Part shown: piece after piece, positions 36,213 to 44,285 of the stretch
How the letters are laid out: each line of letters begins with the position of its first letter
How positions within the stretch are numbered: the stretch's first letter is position 1
Notes under the pieces: generated by a model
The model's database searches: none
Told to the model about the DNA's origin: nothing
What the model saw: only the letters and a program-made list of their open reading frames with translations
Origin: Rubrobacter indicoceani
GTDB taxonomy: Bacteria; Actinomycetota; Rubrobacteria; Rubrobacterales; Rubrobacteraceae
Assembly (NCBI RefSeq): GCF_003568865.1
Contig: NZ_CP031115.1
Location: 2,728,001 to 2,792,000, forward strand
Length of the DNA: 64,000 bases
Direction of reading: 5' to 3'
Position numbers and translations under genes: made by a program

Positions 36213-36509
36213 GTGATCGGAGAACTGCGTAAGAGAATAGTCGAGGGAAGTTTTGAGTTCTCAAAGCATGCAGTCGATCAAAGTATCTTGCGAAAGGTCA
36301 GAGAAGCGTTCGCTTCGGGAGAGGTGATCGAAGACTACCCCGAGAATCAGTATGGGCCGAGTTGTATGGTCTCTGGAATGGCGGACTCAGGAAGACCAAT
36401 ACACGTTCATTGCAGCCATCCTACGAGAACTCCGGTTAAAATCACGACGTTGTACGAACCGCATCCGGCTCTCTGGCTGCTGGATTTTCGGGAGAGGAGG
36501 AGGCGGTGA
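36213..36509 (+). CDS. DUF4258 domain protein (toxin-like)
   Basis: 98 residues from GTG. DUF4258 pattern: FEFSKHAVDQS near the start, VREAFASGEVIEDYPENQYGPSCMV and RPIHVHCS, ending with ITTLYEPHPALWLLDF. DUF4258 proteins are commonly encoded next to YgiT-like antitoxins and are considered putative toxins related to RelE/MqsR-type nucleases; activity is not established. Its end overlaps the next gene in a GTGA junction. Confidence 0.75.
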   Translation: MIGELRKRIVEGSFEFSKHAVDQSILRKVREAFASGEVIEDYPENQYGPSCMVSGMADSGRPIHVHCSHPTRTPVKITTLYEPHPALWLLDFRERRRR

Positions 36510-36730
36510 GCAATGATAACGGCAACCGGATTTCGCAGGAGCTGGTCTCTTACACGCTGGAGCTTGACGGTCGCTTCTATATAGTGGAGAACGTACCGGC
36601 GCGGGTGGACGTGGAGACTGGAGAACGTTTCTTTTCTCCCGAAACGGTCGAGAGGCTGCACAAAACAATTCTCGGAGATGAAGCTCCGGCGAAAGTGATC
36701 GAAACCCCCGTCTACGATTTCTCCGGATAG
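36506..36730 (+). CDS. YgiT-like antitoxin without zinc-binding cysteines
   Basis: 74 residues from GTG overlapping the DUF4258 stop. The body ELVSYTLELDGRFYIVENVPARVDVETGERFFSPETVERL aligns in layout with YgiT/MqsA N-terminal zinc-finger proteins (read in two pieces). The CxxC pairs are replaced by non-cysteine residues (VDVETGE where VCxxCGE is usual), and there is no Cys in the protein. The position directly after DUF4258 is the standard pairing. It is probably the cognate antitoxin with a zinc-free fold. Confidence 0.65.
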   Translation: MSNDNGNRISQELVSYTLELDGRFYIVENVPARVDVETGERFFSPETVERLHKTILGDEAPAKVIETPVYDFSG

Positions 36731-36733
36731 CAT

Positions 36734-37729
36734 CTACCCGAACGTGGGGATGATCTCCTCCCCGTACGCCTTCAGCGTCTCCTCCTTCTCATCGTGCATG
36801 AGGTAGAGGTTGAACTGGTCAACGCCGAGATCTTTAAGAGTTCGCAGCTTCTCTTTGTGATCCTCGACCGTCCCGAGGACGCAGAAGCGGTCCACTATCT
36901 CGTCCGGTACGAAGTCGGTCGAGGGGTTTCCGGCCTTGCCGTGGTGGGCGTAGTCGTAGCCTTCGCGGGCTTTTATGTATTCGGTGAGGGCCGACGGGAT
37001 CTCATCCCCCTCACCGTACCGACGCACGAGGTCGGCGACGTGGTTCCCGACCATCCCCCCGAACCACCGCGACTGTTCCCGCTGGTGCGCGAGGTCATCC
37101 CCGACGTAGGCCGGGGCGGCGACGCAGATCTTTATCTCATCCGGGTCTCGTCCGGCGGATTCGGCGGCTTCCCTGACGTGTCCGACGGTCCATTCGAGTA
37201 TTACCGGGTCGGCGAGCTGGAGTATGAAACCATCGGCCTTTCTGCCTGCGAGGTCGAGTGCCTTCGGACCGTACCCGGCGAGCCACACGTCGAGCTTGCC
37301 GTTCCTGACCCAGGGTATGGATACCTCGTTGCCGTTTGCCTCGATGCTGCGTCCCTCGGCGAGTTCCTTTATAACGTGCATCGCGTCCTCGACCTGCCCG
37401 AGCGTCGTCGGCTTCTTGCCCATCACCCTCTGAGCGGAGTCGCCGCGCCCGATGCCGCAGACCGTGCGGTTGCCGTACATATCGTTCAAAGTCGCGAAGG
37501 TCGAGGCCGTTACGGACGGGTCGCGGGTCGCCGGGTTGGTGACGAACGGTCCGACTATTATCCTCTCGGTCTCGGCGAGCATCCGCGAATGTATAACGTA
37601 CGGCTCCTGCCAGAGTATGTGCGAGTCGAAGGTCCAGGCGTGGGTGAAGCCGTGCGCTTCGGCGAGCTTCGTCAGCTCGACGACGCGGCTCGCGGGCGGG
37701 TCGGTCTGGAAGGTTACGCCGAAGTCCAC
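36734..37729 (-). CDS. Luciferase-like F420/FMN-dependent oxidoreductase in pyrimidine catabolic operon
   Basis: 331 residues, TIM-barrel LLM fold: MDFGVTFQTDPPASRVVELTKLAEAHGFTHAWTFDSHILW (read in pieces), IIVGPFVTNPATRDPSVTAS, VCGIGRGDSAQRVMGKKP and a C-terminal LKDLGVDQFNLYLM strand. It resembles the CPS_4043-type group of F420-dependent enzymes. It is the last gene of an operon for dihydropyrimidine or hydantoin breakdown, so it may oxidise or reduce a pyrimidine-like ring or an aldehyde product. The exact reaction is unknown. Confidence 0.85.
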   Translation of the reverse strand: MDFGVTFQTDPPASRVVELTKLAEAHGFTHAWTFDSHILWQEPYVIHSRMLAETERIIVGPFVTNPATRDPSVTASTFATLNDMYGNRTVCGIGRGDSAQRVMGKKPTTLGQVEDAMHVIKELAEGRSIEANGNEVSIPWVRNGKLDVWLAGYGPKALDLAGRKADGFILQLADPVILEWTVGHVREAAESAGRDPDEIKICVAAPAYVGDDLAHQREQSRWFGGMVGNHVADLVRRYGEGDEIPSALTEYIKAREGYDYAHHGKAGNPSTDFVPDEIVDRFCVLGTVEDHKEKLRTLKDLGVDQFNLYLMHDEKEETLKAYGEEIIPTFG

Positions 37730-37757
37730 GCTGGCTCCTTTTTCGGTCTGAAGTTCT

Positions 37758-38393
37758 TCACGCGGCGCGTCTCCAGGCCGCGGCGGCGACCCCGAGGGCG
37801 ATGTACAGGCCGCCGACTATGTAACGTTGCCGCCGCCGGAACGCCCCGCTTCTGCCACGCAGCCAGCGTCCCGCCGTGCTGCCGAGAAGGGCATAGGTCC
37901 CATCCGTTACGACGCCGACGGCGGCAAGGGTGACGCCGAGGATCAGGATCTGGGTCCACACCGCACCGTTCGCCGGGCTGACGAACTGCGGCAGGAACGC
38001 AAGAAAGAACAGCGCGGTCTTCGGGTTGAGGACGTTGACCATTATTCCCTGCAGGTAGGCTTTCGAGAGCTTTGCGGGCCGGACGGCGGCTCTGTCCGGG
38101 TCGTCGCTGCCGGAGAGGATCTGGCTGATGCCGAGATAAACGAGGTACGCGACCCCGAGCCACTTTACGACGCTGAACGCGACCGCCGAAGTCGCCACGA
38201 TAGCGGACAGCCCGACGGTCGCAAAAAGGATGTGGACGAAAGTCCCGGTCTGCACCCCGAGGACCGAGGCGAGCCCCGCCGCCCGTCCCTCGCTGACGCT
38301 GCGAGTAACGATGTAGAACACCGACGGCCCCGGAAAGACAAGGAACGCCACCGTCGCCGCGATAAAGAGCAGGAACGTCGCCGCATCGGGCAT
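37758..38393 (-). CDS. LysE family amino acid exporter
   Basis: 211 residues with six membrane segments. The N-terminus (FLLFIAATVAFLVFPGPSVFYIVTRSVSEGR, read in pieces) and KAYLQGIMVNVLNPKTALFFLAFLPQFV are diagnostic of LysE/RhtB. It starts one base after the upstream NCS1 stop. In this operon it may relieve build-up of beta-alanine or another amino acid released by pyrimidine degradation (inference). Confidence 0.92.
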   Translation of the reverse strand: MPDAATFLLFIAATVAFLVFPGPSVFYIVTRSVSEGRAAGLASVLGVQTGTFVHILFATVGLSAIVATSAVAFSVVKWLGVAYLVYLGISQILSGSDDPDRAAVRPAKLSKAYLQGIMVNVLNPKTALFFLAFLPQFVSPANGAVWTQILILGVTLAAVGVVTDGTYALLGSTAGRWLRGRSGAFRRRQRYIVGGLYIALGVAAAAWRRAA

Positions 38394-38394
38394 C

Positions 38395-39921
38395 TCAACG
38401 CTCCATCGCGGGTTTGCCCGACGGCTTCTTTTCCCGGTCGCCGATCATGGACAGCGCAAGGTAAACCACCGCCGCCACCCCGAAGGTAAAGAAGAGGCCG
38501 TAGGTGTAGAGGCCGTCTATAAAGGTCGGGTTCTCGACTATGCCGCCGGGCGTTGCGGCGGCCTTCAGAAAGCCCGGCACGACCGGGACGACCCCGGCGA
38601 AGACCGCGATCATGGCCCGCCAGTTCCAGCCGCTCGAGTAGGCGTAGCGGCCATCCATCCTGTAGAGGTCTCCGAGGTCGAGTTGCCTTTTGCGGACGAT
38701 CCAGTAGTCCATGATCATGACGGCCCCGATCGCTCCGAGCAGGCTTCCGTACCCGACGAGCCACGTGAAGATGTACGCCCCGACGTTGTTGAACAGAAGC
38801 CACGGAAACGACACGATGCCGAGCAGGGCCGTGATGATCCCACCCGTCCTGAACGAGATGCGCTTCGGAGAGAGGTTCGAGAAATCGTTCGACGGAGACA
38901 CGACGTTCGCCGCCATGTTGGTCGAGATCTGGGCGATGACTATGACGATCATCGCGAAGATCAGAAGCGCCGGTATATCCCCCGTCAGGCGCACGACAAG
39001 TTCCACCGGGTCCCAGATGGCCTCGCCGTAGACGACAATGGTCGCCGCCGTAACGGCGATGCCGACGAAGCTGAAAGCCGTCATCGTCAGCGGGAGCCCG
39101 ATTGACTGCCCGACGACCTGAGACCGCTGGCTCTTCGAGTAGCGGGTGAAGTCCGGGATGTTGAGGCTCAGCGTGATCCAGTACCCCACGTTCGCCGCAA
39201 GCCCCGGCCAGAAGAGCGTCCAGAACGGCAGGTTCCCTTCCTGAAGCGCGCTCGAAGACGAGAAGACGTTTCCTATTCCGCCGCCCGCGATAAAGCCCCA
39301 GATGAGCAGCGCGACGCCGCCCCCGATAAGCAGCGGCGCGGCAAACGATTCAAAGACCTTTACGCCCTCGATGCCGCGCAGGATGATGACGAGCTGTACA
39401 AGCCAGAAAACCCCGAACGCCACAAACTGGTTGTACGGGATCGCCTCCCAGCCGCCCCAGACCGCCCCGAGAAGCGCGCTGAGTGCGAGGCCGCCGATCC
39501 AGGTCTGTATCCCGAACCACCCGCACGCCACTAAAGCGCGGGCCATCGCCGCGAAGTTCGCCCCCCGCACCCCGAACGAGGACCGCACAAAGACCGGAAA
39601 CGGAACACCGTACTTCGTCCCGGCGTGGGCGTTCAGAAGAACCGGGACAAGGACTATAAGGTTCCCCAGAGAGACGGTCAGAAGCCCCTGCCACCACGTC
39701 ATCCCGGCGGCGATGAGGCCCGAGGCCAGCGTGTAGGTCGTGATAACGATGGAGATGCCGACCCAGAGGGCGATCAGGTTGTAAGTCGTCCAGGTGCGTT
39801 CCTCCGGCCCGGTCGGGGCGAGGTCTTCGTTGTACAGGGGCGACGCGCTGACTTCGGCCTTGAGCCTCGCAAGCTCCCCCACATCGCTTACCGCGAGATC
39901 GCGGTACTCTTCTCGCTCCAC
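38395..39921 (-). CDS. NCS1 family nucleobase:cation symporter
   Basis: About 508 residues from the GTG at 39921, with GGGAGG 5 nt upstream; the longer reading overlaps the preceding gene. Twelve membrane segments. Seen: SPLYNEDLAPTGPEERTWTTYNLIALWVGI (read in pieces), GTKYGVPFPVFVRSSFGVRGAN, SLNIPDFTRYSKSQR and NMAANVVSPSNDFSNLSPKRISFR. NCS1 members import uracil, hydantoins, allantoin or purines. The context with dihydropyrimidinase and an amidohydrolase points to a pyrimidine base or hydantoin. Confidence 0.93.
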   Translation of the reverse strand: MEREEYRDLAVSDVGELARLKAEVSASPLYNEDLAPTGPEERTWTTYNLIALWVGISIVITTYTLASGLIAAGMTWWQGLLTVSLGNLIVLVPVLLNAHAGTKYGVPFPVFVRSSFGVRGANFAAMARALVACGWFGIQTWIGGLALSALLGAVWGGWEAIPYNQFVAFGVFWLVQLVIILRGIEGVKVFESFAAPLLIGGGVALLIWGFIAGGGIGNVFSSSSALQEGNLPFWTLFWPGLAANVGYWITLSLNIPDFTRYSKSQRSQVVGQSIGLPLTMTAFSFVGIAVTAATIVVYGEAIWDPVELVVRLTGDIPALLIFAMIVIVIAQISTNMAANVVSPSNDFSNLSPKRISFRTGGIITALLGIVSFPWLLFNNVGAYIFTWLVGYGSLLGAIGAVMIMDYWIVRKRQLDLGDLYRMDGRYAYSSGWNWRAMIAVFAGVVPVVPGFLKAAATPGGIVENPTFIDGLYTYGLFFTFGVAAVVYLALSMIGDREKKPSGKPAMER

Positions 39922-39950
39922 CTTCGCCTCCCTTCCATCGTGGCCGGAAT

Positions 39951-41186
39951 TCAGCCCTTCGACACCAGCTCCATCGTCTTCTCCGTCAGCCGGTGCAACG
40001 CCCGCACGCTCATCTCGATGTCTCTCTCCGGCGTATCCTCCTCTTTTGTGTGGCTCAGGCCGCACAAAGACTTCACGAACAGCATCACCGTCGGCATCAG
40101 CGGGGCCATCTCCGCCGCGTCGTGCAGCGGACCGGACGGCAGCCGGTGAGACTCCCCGGCGATCTCCGTTACCGCCTCCTCCGCAAGTTGGATAAGCCTC
40201 TCGTCAAACGGACGCGGCTCGATGTCCCAGATGCGCTCCCAGCCGACCTCGCAACCCTCTTCGGCGGCGAGCCTCTCGCTGCTTTCTTTCGCCACCCGGA
40301 GCATCTCCGCGAGCACGTCGGCGTCGAGGGCGCGCTGGTCCAGAGACATCTCGCACACCCCGTTGAACGCCGTCACGATGGCCGGGCTCACGTTCACAAA
40401 CCCGTTCGTTGCTCGTACGTCGTCCCGGCCAGCCGCGTCGTCCCGGAACGCGAGCGCGGATTTTGCAGCGGCGAGGAATGCGTCCCTCCGAACGTCCATC
40501 GGCGTGGAGCCGGAGTGGGCGTGCTGCCCGGTGAACCGCACCGCGTGCCGCTCCACCCCGAACGTCCCGAGGACCACCCCGAGCGGCAGGTCCATCCGCT
40601 CCAGCACCGGCCCCTGCTCGATGTGTAGCTCAAGGTAGGCGGCGGCATTCTCAAGCTGCTTGTTCGATTCCTTCATCCGGTCGAGATCCAGGCCGTTCTC
40701 CCCGAGCGCGTCCGGCAAACTAACCCCGTCCCGGTCTTTCAGGCCGCGCACCTCTTCCTCTTTCAAAGCGCCGGAACACGCAGCCGAACCGAGCAGGCTC
40801 CTCCCGAACCTCGCCCCCTCCTCGTCGGCCCAGTCAACGAGCCGGACGGTTACGGGGAGTTCCGCGCCGGACAGGTTCCTTAACACCTCGATGCCCGCCA
40901 GCGTGTTGAGGCTGCCGTCAAGCCAGCCACCGTTCGGGACGGAGTCTATGTGGCCGCCTAGCAGCACGGATCTCTCCGATGCACCGCGCAGCGTCGCCCA
41001 CAGGTTCCCGGCCTCGTCGCGCTCGACCTCGGCGCCGGGGATCTCCCTGAGCTTCTCCGTCATCCACCTGCGGGCCTCGCGCCACTTCTCGGTGAACGCG
41101 ACGCGCTGCGCCCCGTCCTTGTCCCCTGTCAGCTCCCGTAGTTCCTTTAACTCGTCCACGACGCGGCGCGGGTCGAGGTCGGGCAT
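39951..41186 (-). CDS. M20 family N-carbamoyl amidohydrolase (beta-ureidopropionase/allantoate amidohydrolase type)
   Basis: 411 residues. Metal-dependent enzyme that hydrolyses N-carbamoyl amino acids to the amino acid, CO2 and ammonia. Seen: GGHIDSVPNGGWLDGSLNTLAG, DWADEEGARFGRSLLGSAA, the ELHIEQGPVLE motif, GQHAHSGSTPMDVRRDA in the dimerisation domain, and SGPLHDAAEMAPLMPTVMLFV near the end. In this operon it probably performs the third step of reductive pyrimidine breakdown. Its GTG/ATG junction with the aminotransferase shares one base at 41186. Confidence 0.92.
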   Translation of the reverse strand: MPDLDPRRVVDELKELRELTGDKDGAQRVAFTEKWREARRWMTEKLREIPGAEVERDEAGNLWATLRGASERSVLLGGHIDSVPNGGWLDGSLNTLAGIEVLRNLSGAELPVTVRLVDWADEEGARFGRSLLGSAACSGALKEEEVRGLKDRDGVSLPDALGENGLDLDRMKESNKQLENAAAYLELHIEQGPVLERMDLPLGVVLGTFGVERHAVRFTGQHAHSGSTPMDVRRDAFLAAAKSALAFRDDAAGRDDVRATNGFVNVSPAIVTAFNGVCEMSLDQRALDADVLAEMLRVAKESSERLAAEEGCEVGWERIWDIEPRPFDERLIQLAEEAVTEIAGESHRLPSGPLHDAAEMAPLMPTVMLFVKSLCGLSHTKEEDTPERDIEMSVRALHRLTEKTMELVSKG

Positions 41187-42505
41187 CAGACGCTCGCCTC
41201 TATGGAGGCTACGGCCTCTTCGAAGATGTCGGCGGCTTCACCGGCGGCTTCTCTGGTCAGCGTAAGCGGCGGTGAGATGCGAACCGCGTTGCTTCTGAGG
41301 CCGCCCTTCCCGACCAGCACGCCCCGCTCCCGGCAGGCCTCCATAAAGCGAGCAGCGGCTTTCGGGTCGGGCGAGCCGTCCGGCGCGACGAGCTCTATGG
41401 CGAGCATCAGGCCCCGGCCCCGCACCTCGCCGACCATCTCGTGCGTCTCGGAGAGCTTCATCAAACGCTCTTTCAGGTATCCGCCGACCTCGTCGGCGTT
41501 GCGCTGGAGGTCGTTTTTAAGGATGTACTCGATGTTTGCGAGCGACCCGGCGGCGGAGATGTGGTTGCCGCCGAAGGTCGAGATGTGGAGCTTCCCGGAG
41601 AGCGAGTCCACGATCTCCGCCCGTCCCATCACCGCGCCTATGGCGAGCCCGTTCCCGAGTCCTTTCGCCATCGTTATGAGGTCCGGCTCCACGTCGTGGT
41701 TCTGGATGCCCCAGAAGTTCGTCCCCGTCCTGCCGAACGCCGTCTGGACCTCGTCGGAGATAAAGAGGATACCCTGTTCGTCGAGGATCTCCTTCACACG
41801 CGAGAGGTAGCCGGGCGGGTGCTCGATAAACCCGCCGACGCCCTGTATCGGTTCGGCGATAAAGGCGGCGATGTGCCCCGCCGTGCCGCTTTCTATAAGG
41901 TTCCTTACATCCTCGGCACAGGATTCGGCCCGGCGCTCCGGCGACATCCCTTCAAGGAGCGGGCTGTAGGACGGGTGCGGGTTCATGGCGTAGGACACGT
42001 CGAGGGCGGAGCGGCTCGTCGCCCGCCACGAAGCCTGCCCGGTGATCCCCATCGTCCCGAACGAGCCGCCATGATACGAGCCCCTGAGCGCAATCACCTC
42101 GCTCGACCGCCGGTGGTGCGTCGCGAACAGAAGCGCCGCCTCGTTCGCCTCGGAGCCGCTCCCCACAAAGAAAACCTTCTGGTCGCCGTTTATCGGGGAC
42201 TTTTCGATCAGCTTCTCGGCGAGCTTTACCTGTGACTCGATCAGGTACAGCGTCGAAGAGTGCATTATCTTTGCGGCCTGCTCCTGCACGGCCTCGACGA
42301 TCTCCGGCACGTTGTGCCCGCTTATCGTCGTTACGATCCCACCAAAGAGATCGAGGTACTCGTTTCCCTCGGAGTCCCAGACCTTGAAACCCTCGCCCCG
42401 CACAAGCTCCATCGGACGCTCGTAGTTAAGAGAGACCCAGTCCGGCAGAACGGCCTTTTTCCGCTGCAGCAGCTCCTCCGGCTTTACCCTGTTCTTTGTA
42501 TCCAT
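41186..42505 (-). CDS. Class III aminotransferase (beta-alanine/omega-amino acid type)
   Basis: 439-residue PLP enzyme. Seen: LWDSEGNEYLDLFGGI-type N-terminus (VWDSEGNEYLDLFGGIVTT), FFVGSGSEANEAAL, SYHGGSFGTMG, FISDEVQTAFGRTG, and the PLP lysine in ITMAKGLGNGLAIGAV. Class III members move amino groups from omega-amino acids to pyruvate or 2-oxoglutarate. The operon suggests transamination of beta-alanine released from dihydrouracil. AGX2-like glyoxylate aminotransferase is a possible alternative. Confidence 0.9.
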   Translation of the reverse strand: MDTKNRVKPEELLQRKKAVLPDWVSLNYERPMELVRGEGFKVWDSEGNEYLDLFGGIVTTISGHNVPEIVEAVQEQAAKIMHSSTLYLIESQVKLAEKLIEKSPINGDQKVFFVGSGSEANEAALLFATHHRRSSEVIALRGSYHGGSFGTMGITGQASWRATSRSALDVSYAMNPHPSYSPLLEGMSPERRAESCAEDVRNLIESGTAGHIAAFIAEPIQGVGGFIEHPPGYLSRVKEILDEQGILFISDEVQTAFGRTGTNFWGIQNHDVEPDLITMAKGLGNGLAIGAVMGRAEIVDSLSGKLHISTFGGNHISAAGSLANIEYILKNDLQRNADEVGGYLKERLMKLSETHEMVGEVRGRGLMLAIELVAPDGSPDPKAAARFMEACRERGVLVGKGGLRSNAVRISPPLTLTREAAGEAADIFEEAVASIEASV

Positions 42506-42543
42506 CGTACTATCACCTCATAATTATGGTTCGCTGGCTCAAT

Positions 42544-43932
42544 CTAGATAGCGGGGTGCGTGAAGTTCCGTTCGACGAACCTTCCGGAGCCGTGTTCGGC
42601 GATCACGTCGCCGTCTTTGTAGGCGAGGTTTCCACGCACGTAGACCTCCGATGGGCCTCCGTGGAAGTCCATGCCCTCGTAGGGGGTGTAGTCCACGTTG
42701 CCGTGTCGGTTGGCGACGGTGGCGGTGGTTTCGAGCATCGGGTCCCAGACGACTATATCGGCGTCGGAGCCAGGGGCGAGCATGCCTTTTCTCGGGTACA
42801 GGCCGTGAACTTTGGCCTGGTTTGTGGCGAGAACGGCCACGAACTGGTTTTCGGATACGCGGCCTTCAAGCACACCGTGAGTCCAGAGGACCATCGCCCG
42901 TTCTTCGGCGCCGGGGCAGCCGTTCGGGATCTTCGTGAAGTCGTTGCGGCCGAGGTCTTTCTGGCCCTCGAAGTTAAAGGCGCAGTGATCGGAGCCGAAG
43001 ATCTGCAGGTCGCCAAGTTGCAGGCCGCGCCAGAGCGGTTCGCGGTTCCACTTCTCGCGCATCGGCGGGGAGCATACGTATTTCGCACCTTCGAAGCCCG
43101 GCTTCCTGAGGTCTTCAACGGAGAAGACGAAGTACTGCGGGCAGGTTTCGGCGTAGACCGTCTGGCCTAGTTCGTGGGCGCGGTGGATGGGCTCAAGGGC
43201 GGCGGCGCAGGAGACGTGGACGACGAGGAGCGGCGCGCCCGCTATCTCGGCGAGCTGGATGGCCCGGTTCGTGGCTTCGGCCTCGGCCTCTTCGGGGCGG
43301 GTGAGGGCGTGATAGACGGGATCGGTGTTTCCTGCGGCGAGGGCCTGTTCCTGCAGCTTCGCGACCACGTCGCCGTTCTCGGCGTGGACCATGACAAGAA
43401 CCCCGGCCTCGCGGGCTATCTGCATCGCCTCGAAGAGGTCTGCGTCCTCGGCATACAGGGGCGTTCCCTTGTAGGCCATGAAGATCTTGATAGAAGAGAC
43501 CCCGAGCTCCGGTAGGCGGGAGATCTCATCTTTCACCTGCGCCAGGTTTGTGATCGCAACGTGGAAGCCGTAGTCTACAAGGGCCTTGCCACGCGCCTTT
43601 TCGTGCCAGGTGTCAACCGCGTCCCCGAGCGAACCATCCACGTCCTGCAAGGAGAAGTCCACGATGGTGGTCGTGCCCCCGGCGAGGGCGGCGGCGGTTC
43701 CGGTGGCCCAGTCGTCGGCGGTTACCGTGCCGCCGAAGGGCATGTCCATGTGGGTGTGTCCGTCTATAAAGCCGGGCATCAGAAGCTTACCGGAGACATC
43801 TATCGTCTCGGCGACCTCGTAGGAGAGGTCGGTCCCGACCGCGACTATCTTCTCGTCTTCCACGAGAACGTCGGCGTCGAAGCTGCCCTCGGCGGTAACG
43901 ACCGTCCCGCCCGCAAAAATGGTTCTCCCCAT
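42544..43932 (-). CDS. hydA: Dihydropyrimidinase/hydantoinase
   Basis: About 462 residues from the ATG at 43932 (GGAGAGGAGCAGAGG upstream). Amidohydrolase-fold zinc enzyme that opens dihydrouracil, dihydrothymine or hydantoin rings. Seen: metal ligands His59/His61 in GFIDGHTHMDMPFGG, and the SSIKIFMAYKG segment that holds the carboxylated lysine. VMVHAENGD, LLVVHVSCAAALEPI and the Asp ligand in IFGSDHCAFN follow, and the substrate loop CSPPMREKWN is present. It is the first gene of a six-gene operon. Confidence 0.94.
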   Translation of the reverse strand: MGRTIFAGGTVVTAEGSFDADVLVEDEKIVAVGTDLSYEVAETIDVSGKLLMPGFIDGHTHMDMPFGGTVTADDWATGTAAALAGGTTTIVDFSLQDVDGSLGDAVDTWHEKARGKALVDYGFHVAITNLAQVKDEISRLPELGVSSIKIFMAYKGTPLYAEDADLFEAMQIAREAGVLVMVHAENGDVVAKLQEQALAAGNTDPVYHALTRPEEAEAEATNRAIQLAEIAGAPLLVVHVSCAAALEPIHRAHELGQTVYAETCPQYFVFSVEDLRKPGFEGAKYVCSPPMREKWNREPLWRGLQLGDLQIFGSDHCAFNFEGQKDLGRNDFTKIPNGCPGAEERAMVLWTHGVLEGRVSENQFVAVLATNQAKVHGLYPRKGMLAPGSDADIVVWDPMLETTATVANRHGNVDYTPYEGMDFHGGPSEVYVRGNLAYKDGDVIAEHGSGRFVERNFTHPAI

Positions 43933-44285
43933 ATCCTCTGCTCCTCTCCGGCCTGCGGAAGCTGGAACCCCGCGAGCCTCTATAGGTGGAACGTCAGGCT
44001 CCCTGTTGCATTGGCCGGGCGGTGGAAAACGGGGTGCCAGGACCCCGAAACCCCTGTCCGACGGGACGTTGCGGGGTGCCGTCACGACCTTCGAAACCCA
44101 CGCTTGCGCCCGGATTCAGTATAGGGACAGGGCGAGGGCGTTGTAAATCCGGGTGCTCGGGATTATCCTGTCCGGTATGGGTGACACGGACTCCTGATCG
44201 GCAGAATTCTCGAAATGTCTCTCTGAAGAGGCGTCCCAGCTCACTTCGACCGGTCCGGTTCGGGACCGTGGTTCAGGGGTTATCC
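43933..44285. other. 353-base divergent intergenic region
   Basis: No gene is seen here. It carries GGGGTGCC twice (44032 and 44084 areas) and TATAGA on the minus strand toward hydA. A good plus-strand promoter lies at 44141-44169. A perfect inverted repeat, CGGTCC-GGTTCG-GGACCG (44251-44268), lies just before the MFS start and could be an operator or leader hairpin. I could not match the region to a known riboswitch. Confidence 0.5.
44141..44169 (+). promoter_or_regulatory. Predicted sigma-70 promoter of the MFS gene
   Basis: TTGTAA, 17-bp spacer, TATCCT. Predicted transcription start is about 44176, giving a leader of ~110 nt before the ATG that includes the CGGTCC/GGACCG inverted repeat. 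Confidence 0.5.

Noticed and set aside
43933-44140. Guanidine-type riboswitch before hydA
   Set aside because: Conserved elements of ykkC-type RNAs could not be found; only repeated GGGGTGCC strings are present.
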